Origin: Taenia hydatigena
Lineage: Eukaryota; Platyhelminthes; Cestoda; Cyclophyllidea; Taeniidae
Direction: 5' to 3'
DNA: 64,000 bases
NCBI GenBank assembly: GCA_036345935.2
Contig: JADWOT020000009.1
Span: 13,562,148 to 13,626,147, forward strand
Shown: positions 22,863 to 36,875 of the stretch, in pieces
Position numbering within the stretch: the stretch's first letter is position 1
Layout: each line of letters opens with the position of its first letter
Notes under the pieces: generated by a model
The model's input: only the letters and a program-made list of their open reading frames with translations
Database searches by the model: none
Told to the model about the DNA's origin: nothing
Program-made: the position numbers and the translations under genes

Positions 22863-25240
22863 GTTGCCTGACGCGTCGGTGTTCCTACTGCCAGTTGAAC
22901 TCCATTTCATTATCTATGCTCCCACTGGCCTCTTCTAAGACACAATGCAGTCGGATAGTTCTCCTCATCGGACAGAGGAGTAAGCGTTCTTTATACTTAC
23001 TGATGGAAGCTCCACCTCTCTTCGTCATGCAGAAGTTTAATGAACACATTGCTCAAATTAATTGTGTCAAGTTGATCGCCTCGTCCTCCATATTGGAAGC
23101 AATTTTAATTGGATGCATGCTACCTCTAGCCAATGACATGCCAGCTCGTTGAGCCCTCCTCTGTGTGCCCGATTAACAAGCATTTGTGTACCAGCGTAAG
23201 TCGTGGCAGTATAGTAATGGTTGGCCTTCCACAACACCTTGTCAAATATGTTGTGCGTGTGGTGCTGGTCTAATGTGCATGCTTTACGCCTCATTCAAAT
23301 GGGATAAACAATTTGAAATTCAACGATGAATAATCTCTGCTGAATGCGAAAATCAATTCGTACTACTCATAACTCATGAATTTACAAATATACAACCAAT
23401 TACATACAAAAAACGTGCATTTAAATCAGAGTATTTAATCAGTCGTAGGGATTTTTGCTTAATGCAACCATCCCCCATCACCTGTATTCTTGATGCGCAA
23501 CAAAGAAAGCAGTTCCGACAAAAACCGTGAAGTCAAATTTAATCGAATATGAAAATGCAAACGCGTTGGCAAATACCGCATTCCCGAAAGAAAACGAATA
23601 AATATACACCTGCAGTGTGCAATAGCATCACCTGAATAAGTGATTGAAGCAAGTTACTGAAACAATTGCTTCACCGTTTGAAAGCCAGCTGCCTGATCAC
23701 TACTGTCACGCTGCACGTGCTAAGCATGCAGTGACGATGTTGAGGTGCAGTTTATTGATGGATAGATCTGTGCGAAAATTGCTGGACATCTCTAGAAGGA
23801 GGCGTGATGCACTGAGTTTCGTCCTCATGACACCGCAACGTACGACGGTGCTGACGATGGTAGGAGCAGCATTACCGACTCCGGCGGACAACAGCAATAT
23901 GTTGTAGACACCATGACCTTCCATCCAAGCACTGAATGATGGAAAGGAGAGAACGAAACGGAGGGGTGAATGGGCAGCCGAGGGTGCTTTCGTCGGCAGA
24001 GTGAAGTGGGGAAGGTGGCCAGCACTTGGTAGAAGCAAATGCTACCGTCAATCAACTCCTCCTTCTTGGCTAGCCGCTGGTCGTGCAAGCGGGTGCATGA
24101 ACAGCAACAACAACAATTGCGGTGTACGTAACAACACCCTCCGCATAGTGCAGATGCTGCATTAATGAGAAGGACAATCTCACCAACTAGTCCTGCTGTG
24201 GGTTGGTAGGAAGCAAGCGTTTCCCTCCTCCTCCTCCTCCTCCTCCTCCATTAATATCTCATACAGTTGCTTAATCTGTGCCGGTGAGATCGTTGACGTT
24301 AAAGCCATGCAAGTGCATCGGTTGCATTGGTGAAGAGTCCGTTTTGCTTTTTTGTCCCCTCTTCTTCTTCTTTTTCTCTTATTATTAAAATTACTATTAT
24401 TATTAATATTTCTCTTCTTCCCCTTCCTATTCGTAAAATGAAACTTACCACTACACCGCCAAATCGAACGCAATTACCGATTATTTTTTGCTATTTGCTC
24501 TGCATTGCATCACGGGTGCATACATATACACACCCATGCAACAAACGTGTGTCATGTTCGTTCTTTGTGTCTATGCAGAGAGTTACGGAGCGTTGAATGA
24601 AAGCAAGCTACAGGATTTATTTGCTAAACAAACCAAGATAACATATGCACATCGTTGCAAGGGGAATTAAGCAACACACTGATTAATTGGAATCATTGCA
24701 GTATGATTCCTCCAGTGCTACGACGGCGGCGCAACCAGACACAGTGCAAGCGAAGTTCTATTACGAAGCAGAAGCATGTTGGGTGGTGGATGGATGGATG
24801 GGTGGTTGAATGGCAACTTCACTTCAGAAACACACGTTCCTTCTCCTCCTCCTCCTCCCTCCCATTAATACAAGCACGCTGTGAACTGACAAGCATTCCT
24901 TTCCTCAACACTATTTACTATTTCACCATTAGTGTCGCATGGACGCTACCTCCTTCTCCCTCCTTCCTATTTGGCCTCCTGGATGGTTGAAACCCACGTC
25001 AAGCCTTAACCTTGCTACTCAATGTGGTAACGTAAGTGCGCCGCTTTTGTGAAAAGCACCCACAACCAAGCACCATGTTAGTAGAATCGACAGCAAACTC
25101 GAAATTCGAATGCATAAATGGCAGGTTGCGTGTGAAGTGATGAGGTTTTGCATATGGCAAGATTACGCTCAACGTTGTTGTAAATCAGCTTTGCTACAAG
25201 GCACATGGATACTGGAATTAGAAGTGCAAAAACAAACAGT

Positions 25241-25390
25241 GTAATACTTTGCTTGTTTGAACTACCGATGTCGGTCAGGGTCACAGAGGTGGCCAGATTG
25301 CTTTAGTTTATTTCCCTTTGCCCGTTGAATACATATATTCTATCCAAGTATTCTGCCTTCTTTTGTCTTCAAGGGACCCTCGGGACGCTT
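25241..25390 (-). repeat. Interspersed ~170-bp family (mirror of copy 4)
   Basis: Same landmarks as 10,458-10,606 on the opposite strand, with the same internal deletion. Confidence 0.7.
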
Positions 25391-25946
25391 CATTGGTGGC
25401 ATTAGACAGCAAATTCGACACTATGGGCCTTCTATTTCGATTTCTACAACCTGTAGCATAATGCAACGGTGCGAAAGAGGTGCATGTACTACAGATGGGA
25501 GTATTTCTGACCTCCCATAGCATAAGGGCTAAGAACGGCGTCCGGCATCGGCATCTACCCCATCCCCTCTTCCACAGGAAAGCTATTAACAACTAAAGCG
25601 ACACTAGCCATGGACCATCTAGAAAGGTTTCGTCCCAAAGATTACCCTAATAGACTTGCTTAATGAGATAAGCGTACTAAAACCTCCCCACGGACATACT
25701 GATAGTCGGCAGAACCACTAATTCTGAACTTCGTTCCCAGGCTAAACAAAATTCCGAGTCTAATGAACTGCCAAGAGGGATCACTGACGTTGGTGTCAAG
25801 CATCGCCTCAGCCACGTCAAATATCAACGACTGGGATGGTGGGCTCGTGGGTGCTTGTTGCAGCACTGATAATGTTGTGATGGCTGACGCGTGAGGTGTA
25901 TAAAGGGGTTCGTCGGGGGTGATGCTAGAAAGAAGAGAGGGACAAT

Positions 25947-26104
25947 GTAGTGCTTTGCTTGTTTAGACTATCGGATTCGGTTAGGGTCACAGAGGTGACC
26001 ATATTGCCCTAGCTGCGTAGGCTGGCCTCCAAGCCATGCCAGCAGTTTTTTCCCTCTCTCTGTTGAATATGTACCTATTCTACCCTAGTATTCTGCCTTC
26101 TGCA
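25947..26104 (-). repeat. Interspersed ~170-bp family (mirror of copy 3)
   Basis: Same landmarks as 9,743-9,899 on the opposite strand. Confidence 0.7.
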
Positions 26105-27060
26105 CAATTGGGTTCGTCGCTTGAACTCCTATCAAATCCATTATTTTATTTGCTACGCATTTTTAAGAAACGATGATAGTTCACCTTACTGTAATGGTCG
26201 AGGGAAAAAGAAGGAATGTGAGTAAAAAGGAAGAGGAGGATGTATTGTTGAGACGTCAGCGGTGAAGAAATAAAAACAAAGCTGGAAATGGCATATTCGC
26301 TATCGGCATCGACGCTATCATCACATTTCTGGGTGTCTCTTCCACGTACAACGCAGAATCAAGGAAGAAATCTTGGATGCAACTGAACAGATCCTGCTTC
26401 ATCCGGTGTCGGACACTTCATCACCAAGGCCAAATTGCTTATCACTTTGCTCCTTCTGCTTGTAGATAGACGTGTTTGTGCAATGTATGTGCACATTTTA
26501 AAACGGAATCTCCCTAGCTACGGTACTATTGTAGTAGTTAGGCGGAAAAGAAACTAAGCATCACAACGTAGTCAGTGCTGCAACAAGCACCCACGAGTTA
26601 ACCATGCCAGTCGCCGACATTCGACACGATTGAAGCCAGGCTTCACACCCACGTCAGTGATCCCTCCTGGTAGTGCATTGAACTTGGAGTTTCATTTGGC
26701 CTGGGAACATAGTTTAGAATAAGAGGTTCTGCCCACCATCAGTATGTCCGTGGGAAGACGTTAGCATACCGACCTCCTTAAGCAAGTATATTTAGGGCAA
26801 TCTTGAGAACAAAAGCTTTCTAGGTGGTCCATGTCTAGTGTCGCTTTAGCTGTTAATACCTTTCTTGTAGAACACGGAGATGGCATAGGTGCCCAAGGTG
26901 GGTGTCGTTCTTAGCCCTTCTGCTATAGGAAGTCAGGGATACTCCCATCCAAAGCACATGCACCTCTTTCGCACCGCTGCTATATGCCACAGGTGGTATG
27001 GATCGGGATAGATACCCTATAGAGTCACGTCCGCTTTCCGCTGCCACCAATGTTGAGTGT

Positions 27061-27235
27061 TGAAGTTCCCTTGAAGACAAACGAAGGCAAAATACCAGGG
27101 CAGATTATATATGTTCAACAGGCAGAGGAAATGAGCTGTTGGCATGGCCCAGAGGCCAGCCAACACAGCTAGGGCAATTTGGCCACCTCTGTGATACTAA
27201 CCGAAACCGGTAGTTCAAACAAACAAAGTATTACA
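27061..27235 (+). repeat. Interspersed ~170-bp family (mirror of copy 2)
   Basis: Same landmarks as 8,611-8,785 on the opposite strand. Confidence 0.7.
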
Positions 27236-27850
27236 ATGGTGCTCGATAATTGGTGCTTTTTCCACAAAAACCGCACACAAGTCAACAATTGTAGTAGCAG
27301 TGCTGGGGTTTGACTTGGGTTACAACCACCGAGGGGGCCAAACAAGAAGAGAGAAGAGAGGGAGGTGGCGTCCATCTAATACTGGTGATGAGACAGTAAA
27401 TAGTAACGAAGGAAGGGACCCTTGTCAGTTCACATCATGCTTGTATTAATGAGAGGGGAGGAGGAGGAATGTGGTTTGCTTAAGTGGAGGGGAAGGAGAA
27501 TGTCCGAAAGTCCATCGCATCTTAGCTTCCACTTTTGTGTGCTCTCTGTCCCACGTATGCTCATCCTCACTCCCTCATATAAAAGTAGTAGCACAAGTGG
27601 ATTGGTGCAGACACCACCAACAACAAGTGTTTTCCATTATAACTCGTCGAGACGAATGGAGAAACGGTGCACCAAGTAACAGCAAGTACAAGGTAGATGA
27701 TGAATGCCTGCACTCACTTCGCCTCTAGTCCTGGTGTTCCAAAATGACCGTATGGTCGCACGACGAAAGAGAGTGCACCAAATCCGTTGAGACGCTATGT
27801 GGTGAGCCACAGCGGCTTTAATTCCTCTTGTTGCAAGGATGAAGATGGTG

Positions 27851-28030
27851 GTAATGCTTCGTTTTTTGAACTACCGGTATCGGTCAGGGTCACAGAGGTG
27901 GCCATATTGCTCTGGCTGCGTAGGCTGGCCTCCAAGCCTTTCCACCAGCTCATTTCCCTCTGTCTCTTAAACAAGTATTTTCTACCGTAGAATTCTGCCT
28001 GCTTTTGTCTTTAAGGGAGTTTCGGGACGC
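27851..28030 (-). repeat. Interspersed ~170-bp family (mirror of copy 1)
   Basis: Same landmarks as 7,937-8,117 on the opposite strand. It ends with the reverse complement of the gcgtcccga start. Confidence 0.7.
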
Positions 28031-29975
28031 TACAATGGTGGTGGTGTTGGTGGTGGGAATGTCGGAAGAAGTGAAGGCTCGTCAATCAACTAGGTGCTGT
28101 TGCACTGAATAACCGCACAGCAAATGCCTACACTTCTCATGGTGGTGACGCCTCAGACGAGGAGGAGGAGGAGGAGGAGGAGGTGATACAACTAAGTACC
28201 TAATTAAAGGGATGAATGAAGGAGACGACTGAGTGCACTGATCGATTGAGCCCATACCGTGCGACTGCCTGTATCTATCGTCGCGACTCCTCTCACCCAC
28301 TCTATTGTCCGCTACACTCACCCACACTTCCAACATCCAGTGCGTGGATAACCTACTGGCTGCTGAGGTCAGCATACCAAGGCAGTCGAAATTGCTGAGA
28401 CCTGGGGTTGGAGGAAGTGGGGAGAGAATGGACAATTTGGTTTGTGTGTGCGTGTATGTGCATACGTTCATTCCAGCAACGCATCCTGCAGACCCGCTGA
28501 GGTGAAGCCAAAAGGAGAAGCAGCGTGAAGGAAGGGGGCAATTGTGTGTTCGACAGTCAGATCAAGACACCATAAGGTCGATCGGTCGGTGGGTGTCAGA
28601 TGGATAGCTGGATAATAAGACGGGTATGCATCACACGGAGAGGGAAAGGGGCATAGCTAATTTCACCTCTCCACCCAACCAAACCACCCTTAACACTACC
28701 GCTGCTACTAGTACAAAGTAAATGAAGAGGCAATGGAAAAGTTGTCAATTGGATGAATTATGATAAATGAACAGTAGTTCTTGCCAATTTACTCAGGTGC
28801 CTCAGGAGTAGAAGGGTCAAACACGCGCCTATGCTCATATCAATGAGGCCGGTCCAAAGAGCCTGGGCCACACGACAAGAGAAATATTCGTAGTAATGAT
28901 AAATAACAACATCAGCAGTGACAGTGGTAAAGCAGTCAAGGGAGGGCGGAGACCACGATGGGGCTACCACTGCACCTACAACTACCGCTGCTATTATTGC
29001 AACGCGCTACAATAGAGGAGGTGAACACGTCTGTTCCAAAAATAACCAAATCAACTGCCTCACTCAACGGCACGAGCAGCACACAAAGGCACCCAATCAG
29101 ACAGTATCAGTGGCAGTCGACGCAGCACGGTAATGCAAACGCTCGCTTGAGATTCACACACACAAGCAGACCACCACGGGAGATAATGGAACGAGAAAAG
29201 CCTTGAACTAAGGTTCTACTAACCTTTTTAACCACCAACCTTAAAACCATTTCCACTATATCGCCTCCAACCGGCGCATGTACAAAAGACCCAAATCCAC
29301 GAAGAATACGGGATGACAAGTCGCATCGAAGTGGGTAGATTGAAAACAACAAATGTCTTGGGAATACTAATGCACAATTTAATTTCATTGAGTTTCTCCC
29401 CTCCTTCTGCTCGTCCTCCTCCTCCTCCTCGTTCAGGAGTGTTTCCACACCCCTTGACAACACTAACGAGTGTGGTCTGACTATGACGACACCATGAGGA
29501 CGAGAATCACCGCAGCGCACCGCACCTTGGTGAAGCAATCAATTCAATTAGCTGCAATCATCACCGCGAGTCTGACGCATTCTGCTGTGCCATTTCCGTT
29601 GGTCGACCTCGCATTTGTCCTTTTCGATTGCCTCTGGGTATTTCGTTGGCACCTTTTCTTTGTCACCTGGATAATGGTGCACGTTGAGTGTTGTGTTAAG
29701 GAAAGGTAGATATGCGTAACTGTACTCTCCTCCTAACGACAATGGCATGCAGGTTGCCAAAGAAGCACAGCAGTCTGTCACAAGGCAGTACTTCAGACAG
29801 ATGGTCATGTGGAAGAAGAGGAGAACGATGATGACTCGACAGGAGCGTCTGATGCTAAGTTTATCACATTGCAGCAGATACTCAATTTCTTCGTCTTGCC
29901 TAGAAGTCGTCCGATGAGCCGGAATCTGCGGTGGATGGAAATGGAAGAAGTCATCACCACAGACACGAGCCATGG

Positions 29976-31619
29976 CAGAACCGAACTTCCAGACTAGTGC
30001 CAATGGAGGGAAGGAGGTGGTATGGATGGTGCGAAGGACGTTTGCGCTGAAAAGAAGAGAAGAGGATAGCGCCAGATAATATATACTCAAACAATATTAG
30101 CATCCATTTAAATTGACTATTCAAACCAGCAATAAAACGAAAGACTAAAGAAGTAAGCTTGGTCAGTGATCAAAGTATTGCAGGAAACCAGACCGCTTCT
30201 AAATTGTGAACTGAATCAACGAAGTTCCTGTCCGATGATCGTTCGAAATGAAGGCAAGCTCTTTGCGATACGGTCAAACAACTAAAAAACACTAGAACTT
30301 GTGGCATTTTCCTGTCTTCCAATAGGTTTCATCTTGCTTACCAAGACTCCACCATAAGCATAGAAAACGGCAAAACTACAGTACCGATGGACAGCTTGCC
30401 AAAATAAAGCCAATGACCGTTATATCAACAAAAATAGGCAGAATGGGAACGCAATAGTACATGGATAGCTGCACTAAATTTAAGGAATGATACCGAAAAC
30501 AGGAAGGCGCTTAAGAAAGGCGCAAACTAAAATGTCTAATCTGACGTACCGCACGTCTAACAGTACAGTAAAACTAATTAAACCCCATATAAACACACAA
30601 ACTAATGAATGCTAGGCACAGAGGAAAGGGAACAACACAAAGAACAACAGCCTGATTAGGGAGATACGAGTTCAATGCTCGGCGTTAGAAATGCAATAGC
30701 TCATTTGGGCACACAGATAACAAGTCATGGGCAAAGTGCGCACTGTGGCGGATGAACGTACGTATTTCTCGCTAGTTACAGTGTTGTATGGTCATAAATG
30801 CTAAGTAGATCCAAGGCATTAACAAAACTCACGTCACTCGACCAATTGCGAACCCAACAATCACAGAACCCGTTGTCGCTGCACGCACAACTACGCCGGA
30901 CGACTCAATGAAACAAATAAAATAACATTAAAAAGGAAACTGGAAAAGATTATGATGTCTTGCAAATTATTAATGACCAAGAACTTGCTCAAAACTCTAA
31001 ATAAAAAGGGCGAATTTACTTGGCAAATCAAGCATTCATAAAGTAAATAAATATTAAGTGGATACGCCTGAATAGCGTAAAAAATTTGAAAGTGTGCGTC
31101 GTTCTAGGTTATTTTAGGAGTCCAAAAACGTAAAAACTGGCACCGGTGAAGAAAAGAGTTCGTTTGAAGTGTGGAGTTTCTATGAAGAAATCAGGCCAGT
31201 CTTGGAATTGACTTTGGTCTCAGATTTTGCAAAATAATGCACAAATGCACAAGTGCAGTGCATTGAGAAGCAAGATGACATTGTTGTGGTAATTAGGTCC
31301 ATTTTAAGGCCAACTGACCTCACCATGGTACCCTGAATTCAGATGCAGGTCGAGTTTAAGGTCATGAGACGGCAGAATGTAGGCTAGATAGAGGTCAGCA
31401 TCGATTTCAGCGCCAGATGACGTCATTGAGAAGACCTGGATATCGATCCGTAGGCCCTTCTCTCCCTCATTCATTCGCACATCAATTCACTCATTATTGC
31501 TTCCACTATTTCATTCACATTACGTCTGCTTCCTTCTCCTGAGGAACAATCATCTTTCTAAGCAAATGCCTTTCCTTAATTTTAATGTTGTTTGACCTCA
31601 CGATCTTTGCACTTCTTCT
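29976..31619. other. Unique AT-rich stretch, no gene seen
   Basis: No repeat partner was noticed between palindrome A and the direct repeat at 31.6 kb. Stop codons are dense on both strands and no coding exon was recognised. Confidence 0.45.
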
Positions 31620-33995
31620 CACCAACCAAATGGAACGCCTCCTGATTAAATGGAAAAGTGGTAACCTTGATGAAGTAACTTGGCGAAGACCAGGTACTAT
31701 TGCGTGATAACTGACAGCCATCAGAAGTGTACGCAGTTCAGAGCACGCAAGCCATTCATGCTGCAAAGGACAAAGTAATTAGTCAATAAATGACGGATGA
31801 GCAATGGCTAATTGTGTGTCCTCAGTACACAGAGAGGAGGGCAATATGAGGAGGTTGTACTAAGGTGGAGAAGATGTCACAAGAATGATGGGGAGAAGAA
31901 AGGAAAGAAATGGAACCATGCCTCAGTGAATTTTTTCCAACGTGTCTCGTACTCCGCCAATGCTGCTCGTAAGCATCCATCAGTATGCTTGCTGCCTGTG
32001 AGAAAGTCTGCGCCTCTGCTCTCAACGTCGTTGGTGTCAGATGCTGTAGTGTAAGAAAGGTACCGGCTTGGATGGTGCACATTCGAAACCAGTTACATCG
32101 ATCTCCATCGAGTAGGTGGATATCAGCTGTCAGCAACATTCTGTCTTTTCTAGGCAGATCATTCACCATCATGAGAAACTGTGTCTGCATGTTATCACAC
32201 ACACACACACACGCTCTAAGCAGAGTCTTTCAGGCATGGGGTAGTAAGTGCTTCAGGCGCGTGACATGATCCGCATGTGGGTGGTTTGGGATAACCAATG
32301 ATGAAATGCTCACTGGACTGGCAACTGTGGCGCTCCAGTCGCTTTAAGCCGCTCTTCTTTCAATAATCCCATATGACGTTGACCGAGAGAGACGTAATCC
32401 TTTCTCATTCGACGTCGAGTGTCCTCTTAGGAATGACGCCCTTCCAGTCATTTGGTAATAAGCGAAACATTTTACGACTACCTCCCTCTCCTTCTCAAAA
32501 TACTGCCAAAACTGTTTGACACAACGTTGGCTCACGCTTTGGACTTGGAGCCGAGTTACGCTTCAATCGGTTTAAACCAGTGCACATGAGGATCCAAAGC
32601 AGGAGCAGCGAAGAGCATCGTAACGATACTGACGCTCGTCGTCTACAATCCCCAGTAAGTGACTACATGATTTGCACTGTAGACCACACAAACACTTTCT
32701 GTTGTCGGAGGTAATTAGAAGATCCTGCAACTCCACAGCTGCGAAAGAGCGAGCAGTAAGTGAAAAAATACCACTCGACGATTTGAAACCCCTTTAGGGC
32801 ACTCTACAACGACCAAGGATAAACCGCACATCGTGGACATGTTATGCTCTGTACTTCTCAGTAGTACATTATATCGTGATCACGGCGTAAATGCAAAACG
32901 ACTGTTACTCAAGAAGCGTTGTGTCTTCACTGATCACATCAGTCATGGCGTGGTGCAGCATTGCCTATCAAGTCCCCATCCTACAACATTTGGTCCCAGG
33001 TTTGACAAACATGGCTGATTCATGTGCAGGCAATTGCCACACCTTACCATCTCGTCACGTCTGTTCAACTCGCAACACAGATGGGTGGTCACGACTGGTC
33101 AAGGACACAACCTCTACATTCCACTTGCTTTGTCCATTCTCAACGCAACATGGCATCGCGAATGAATAACAAGTGGAGAGTAATCAGTGGGCATCCTGCA
33201 CATCTTCATTCAAATGCACTCCTCGGTGGATTTCTTCTACATCTCATTGATCCCCTACTTAATGCCCGTATTTCATCGAGCAGTAAGGTGTGCAAGTATA
33301 TTGGGTGAGAGTCATCCAAGACACCAGGTGCTTTGAATAGTCCCTCAGACAAATAACTTGCACACTTCTCAAAGTAGGACAGAGTAGGAAAAGTGGCTTC
33401 AAAATTGGAAGGCAAATCAGGAAAGCTAGCACAGTTCGGTAAGCCTTACTCAGGTGCCTACACCAACTCAGGTTTTGACCAAAGATATGACCATCACCCT
33501 CTCTACATTCAAATTACACGCAGAGGTGAGGACAGACCCAGTCGGTGGCCTCACTTTCACATCAAGCACACTGCGAGCACAAGCATTGCTTTTGGGCCAC
33601 TAGAACGACTTCGGTGTCTCAGTTTGCATATTCTGGCATGTTTTAGCAAACTTACTAAAGCACTGTCCAATTTGCTCAGTGTGTCGAGATGCTCATATGG
33701 CACTAAATAATTGAGAAAGATTGGAGAATCCATTTACCATCTATTAATCATGCATGTCAACGGTAACAAAAGCACCATATTCGAATCTCATACCAGTCTG
33801 CAAATCACAATGCATGCTAACTTCATTTTGTTATGTTTGCAAACTTTGATTCACTTCTCACTCACATCATCAGAGCCCATATATGTGAGCAGGCGTCTGT
33901 TTAATTCTGACTCAATACAGTGTGTGCTCTGCTACTCAGCCATAGCTTTGGGGCCTCATGCGAGCTCCTCCCAATTCCATGCTCCATCTTACCAT
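31620..33995. repeat. 2.4-kb direct repeat (second copy 60.7-63.1 kb)
   Basis: The block matches about 60,695-63,105 in the same orientation with scattered changes. Its 32,990-33,995 part is also inverted at 56,600-57,610. It includes a short CA run near 32,200-32,213. No open frame has recognisable similarity. Confidence 0.8.
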
Positions 33996-34340
33996 GCTGC
34001 AGTCCAACGAAATGCAGGTTCAGGAGTACGCCTTCACTGCACAGAATGCTTTGCAGGAAGAATGCCTTACGCGGGGAAAATGCAATATCACACACGCGCT
34101 CACGTCATCTCTGTTGGCATCACTTCGTCCATCTAGCGCAGTATGCAACCACTGCGCACAGCACCGCCTTGGTTGCTTCTACTTTGCTGACTCATGGTGC
34201 AGTGTGTCGGTGCCAATTAGAATCCTAGCCTAAGCAGAAGAAGCATCTCATCATTTTCTTTTAGTCCTCACCACCTTTGAATTGCTTCATAAATCCTCCA
34301 GGCATGTAGAACAGCTAAGCAAAATCAGTCAGACTATTGT
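33996..34340. other. No gene seen
   Basis: The stretch lies between two repeat blocks and is unique in the window as far as could be seen. Confidence 0.35.
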
Positions 34341-35520
34341 GGCATTCCCTGACTGTACAATGGGTTTGTCGCTCGAACTTTTATCAAATGCATTCTTTTA
34401 TTTGCTACTCACCCCTAAGAAACGATGATAGTTCACTGCACTGTGATAATCGAGGGGGAAGAAGGAATGTGAGCATAAAGAATGGGAAGACGGAGAATTC
34501 GTTGAGATACCAGAGTTGAAAGAGGAAGAAACGAAGCTTTAAGTGGCTACTTCGCTATCGGCATCATTGCTATCATCGCATTTTTGGACTTCCCTTCTAC
34601 GGACAACGCAGAACCACGGAGGGAACTTGGATGCAACTGAACAGATCCTGCTTCATCCGGTGTCAAAAGCTCCATCAGCAAGGCCTAATTGCTTGCTACT
34701 TTACCCCTTGATCTTGTAGATAGACGTGTTTGTGCAGTGTATGTGCACATTTTAAAACCGAACGTCTCTAGCTACGGTACTATTATAGTAGTTGGGTGGA
34801 AAGTGAACTGAGCAAAATTGGAACTGTTGACGGGGCCACGGAAGGCTTGATAGCCTCCGATATTCTTTCCTTCATTATCTAAATTACTTGTAATCATGAG
34901 TTAGTTGCGGATTGATGGGCATTAATAAAAGCATATTTGAAGCACCGTTTTGAATGTCCGCGTATCCTCTATTCGTGCATCAGCAAGCATTCACACTTAC
35001 ATATTCACATGACATCTAGTCCATCTTCCTGCATCTTACGTGCTCTTCCACACTTTCTTACCACTACAAACACTTCCTGTTCATTTTCGGCCTCTTTGAC
35101 CTTACCCACACCTACGCATTCTGCACAGTTTCACCATTCCTCTCTCATTGCCCTTCGCCATTTCACAACTAAATCCTCACACAACAGCACCTGCTATTGC
35201 TTCCACTACTTGCACCCACTTGATAGCTCAACGCCACCATCACAACTACTTATGAGGAAGCTAGTAGGCTTCCTTTAATCCCCTCCTCTACTTCCTACTT
35301 ATTTCCTCCTCTCCAAACACCTCATCATTCCCTTCCACTTCCATCCTACTTCACTCATTCTCCCTCTATCCTTCCTTCTTCACTCGTTCCAGCATTCACC
35401 ATGACTCCTAAGCCTCTCTACCTGGTTTCCTTTCTCTCAATTAGTCAACACCACCACCAGTCACTCAAGTCATGCCATGCAACATTCCCTGCCTCCCACA
35501 CCACCACTTCCACTAATTTA
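34341..35520. repeat. Repeat block inverted relative to 14.83-15.94 kb
   Basis: About 34,345-34,800 is related directly to 26,100-26,530 in arm A and inverted to 15,545-15,700. About 34,800-35,520 is a diverged inverted copy of 14,840-15,545, ending in the CCA counterpart of the TGG run. The pyrimidine-rich tract explains the proline/serine-rich frames. Confidence 0.6.
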
Positions 35521-36189
35521 CCCACTTCCTTTGCTACTTCCTTCCACTGAATTTTACTTTTAATCTAAATTTACAACCGTCTATCTAAACGACTGCTTCC
35601 CTCTCCTTCTGGTCCTGCTTCAACTCACAATTATGGAATTTCATCTCACCGTCGCACGTATGCGACACACACACACACATACACATGTATTACCAAATTA
35701 ACATGTTCCTTCTGAAACCCCACCACTGCCACTCTTATGTTTCTTCGCATACATACACTAGCACCTACAAACGTACGTGCACATATGCATACATCACTGT
35801 CTCTTCTTCTCCATTCCATCCAACACCTCTTTTACGACATCTTCGCCACCACAAATGAGACATTGAGTGAGTGAGAGAGTGTTGAGACGCCTGCTTCGTT
35901 TGCGACGACAGCTCTTGCTCCCTTCTGCACGTGTAGTGTGACAGTAGTGACCAGGCAGCTGACTTTCAAACGGTGAAGCAATCGATTCAATCAGTTGTTT
36001 AGGTCACCTCCCAAAGCTCAGCGCTGCGAAAATGACTGTGAGTCCAAGGCAATTTTGTGCCCTCTTTCTCTTAGTCTACCTTTCACTTGTCCTTTCCAGC
36101 CGCTTCTACGGACTTTGTTGCAGTCTCCTCTTTTTCGCCTAAACAATGGTGGACATTGTGTTGAGGAGAGGTAGGAGTTCGTCCTTACA
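35521..36189. other. No gene seen; CA run and a short repeat
   Basis: A CA run lies near 35,669-35,682. About 35,930-36,010 resembles 12,165-12,250 in arm A in direct orientation. Confidence 0.45.
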
Positions 36190-36875
36190 CCCACCTTTAT
36201 TATGGCCAATGGCATTCAGGTCGCCAAAGAAGCACAGCAGTCTGTCACAAGGCAGCACTTCAGACAAATGATCATGTGGAAGACGAGGAGGTCGATGACT
36301 CGGTGGGAGCGTCCGATGCGAAGTTCATCACATTACAGCAGACACTCAATTTCTTCGCCTTGCTGTAGACACGAGAATGAGGTGGTGTGGATGACTCAAA
36401 AGTCATTGTTACTGGGAAGAGGAGAGGAGGAAGTCAAAGAGCCGTTCGAAGAAGGGGAAGCCAAAGGAAGGGAAAGAGGGGAGAATCGAGGAAGAGGTGA
36501 AGAAGGAGAAGGCACACCAAACAAGCCGTTTAACAAACTGCCAAAACAATCCTACTTAATCTCCAGAAGTGAAGGCTCCAAATATGCTTTACCAAGAAGG
36601 GGAAGGAGACGAGCAAACATGTGGTGGGTTTTAACTCTATTCAGCAAATCAGGTCTCACTAATCCAAATCCATCTTCGCTGCATTATTAAAGCACTTCAC
36701 ACAACACCGTAGCAGTCATGCTTAACCAGTTAAAGTAGTGCGCAGTAAAAAATGCACCAAGAAGATGGTGTCTTTGCAAAATAGTCACACCGCTAACTCT
36801 ACTTGCGGAAATAGATACATAAGCCTATGCGTAGGTAAAATGATATGCATGTGAAAAGAGCACCAAGAACATAAT
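36190..36875. repeat. Inverted copy of 5.51-6.29 kb
   Basis: The reverse complement of 5,510-6,290 matches, including the run of conserved bases around 36,530-36,620. It joins directly to the next block at about 36,875. Confidence 0.7.

Larger units (their letters stand above)
22863..29975. repeat. Palindrome A, right arm (7.1 kb)
   Basis: This is the reverse complement of 6,020-13,020 with a few percent substitutions and indels by eye. For example, the GGA/TCC run at 24,226-24,251 is shorter than its mirror at 11,605-11,661, and the TCC run at 28,158-28,183 is expanded. Outward from about 29,975 the two flanks are unrelated. Confidence 0.85.

Noticed and set aside
6020..29975. Maverick/Polinton-like or other autonomous DNA transposon
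   Set aside because: Long inverted repeats fit, but no integrase, polymerase B, protease or capsid gene was recognised in the arms or the loop.
29548..30090. A 180-codon minus-strand frame with a mirror at 5,990-6,439
   Set aside because: The similarity follows the palindrome. The two versions diverge at both ends, and no protein family is recognised.
32201..32213. CRISPR-like or tandem array
   Set aside because: Only short CA, GT, GGA, TCCA and GCT microsatellites are present. There is no array of spaced repeats, and the sequence is eukaryotic.
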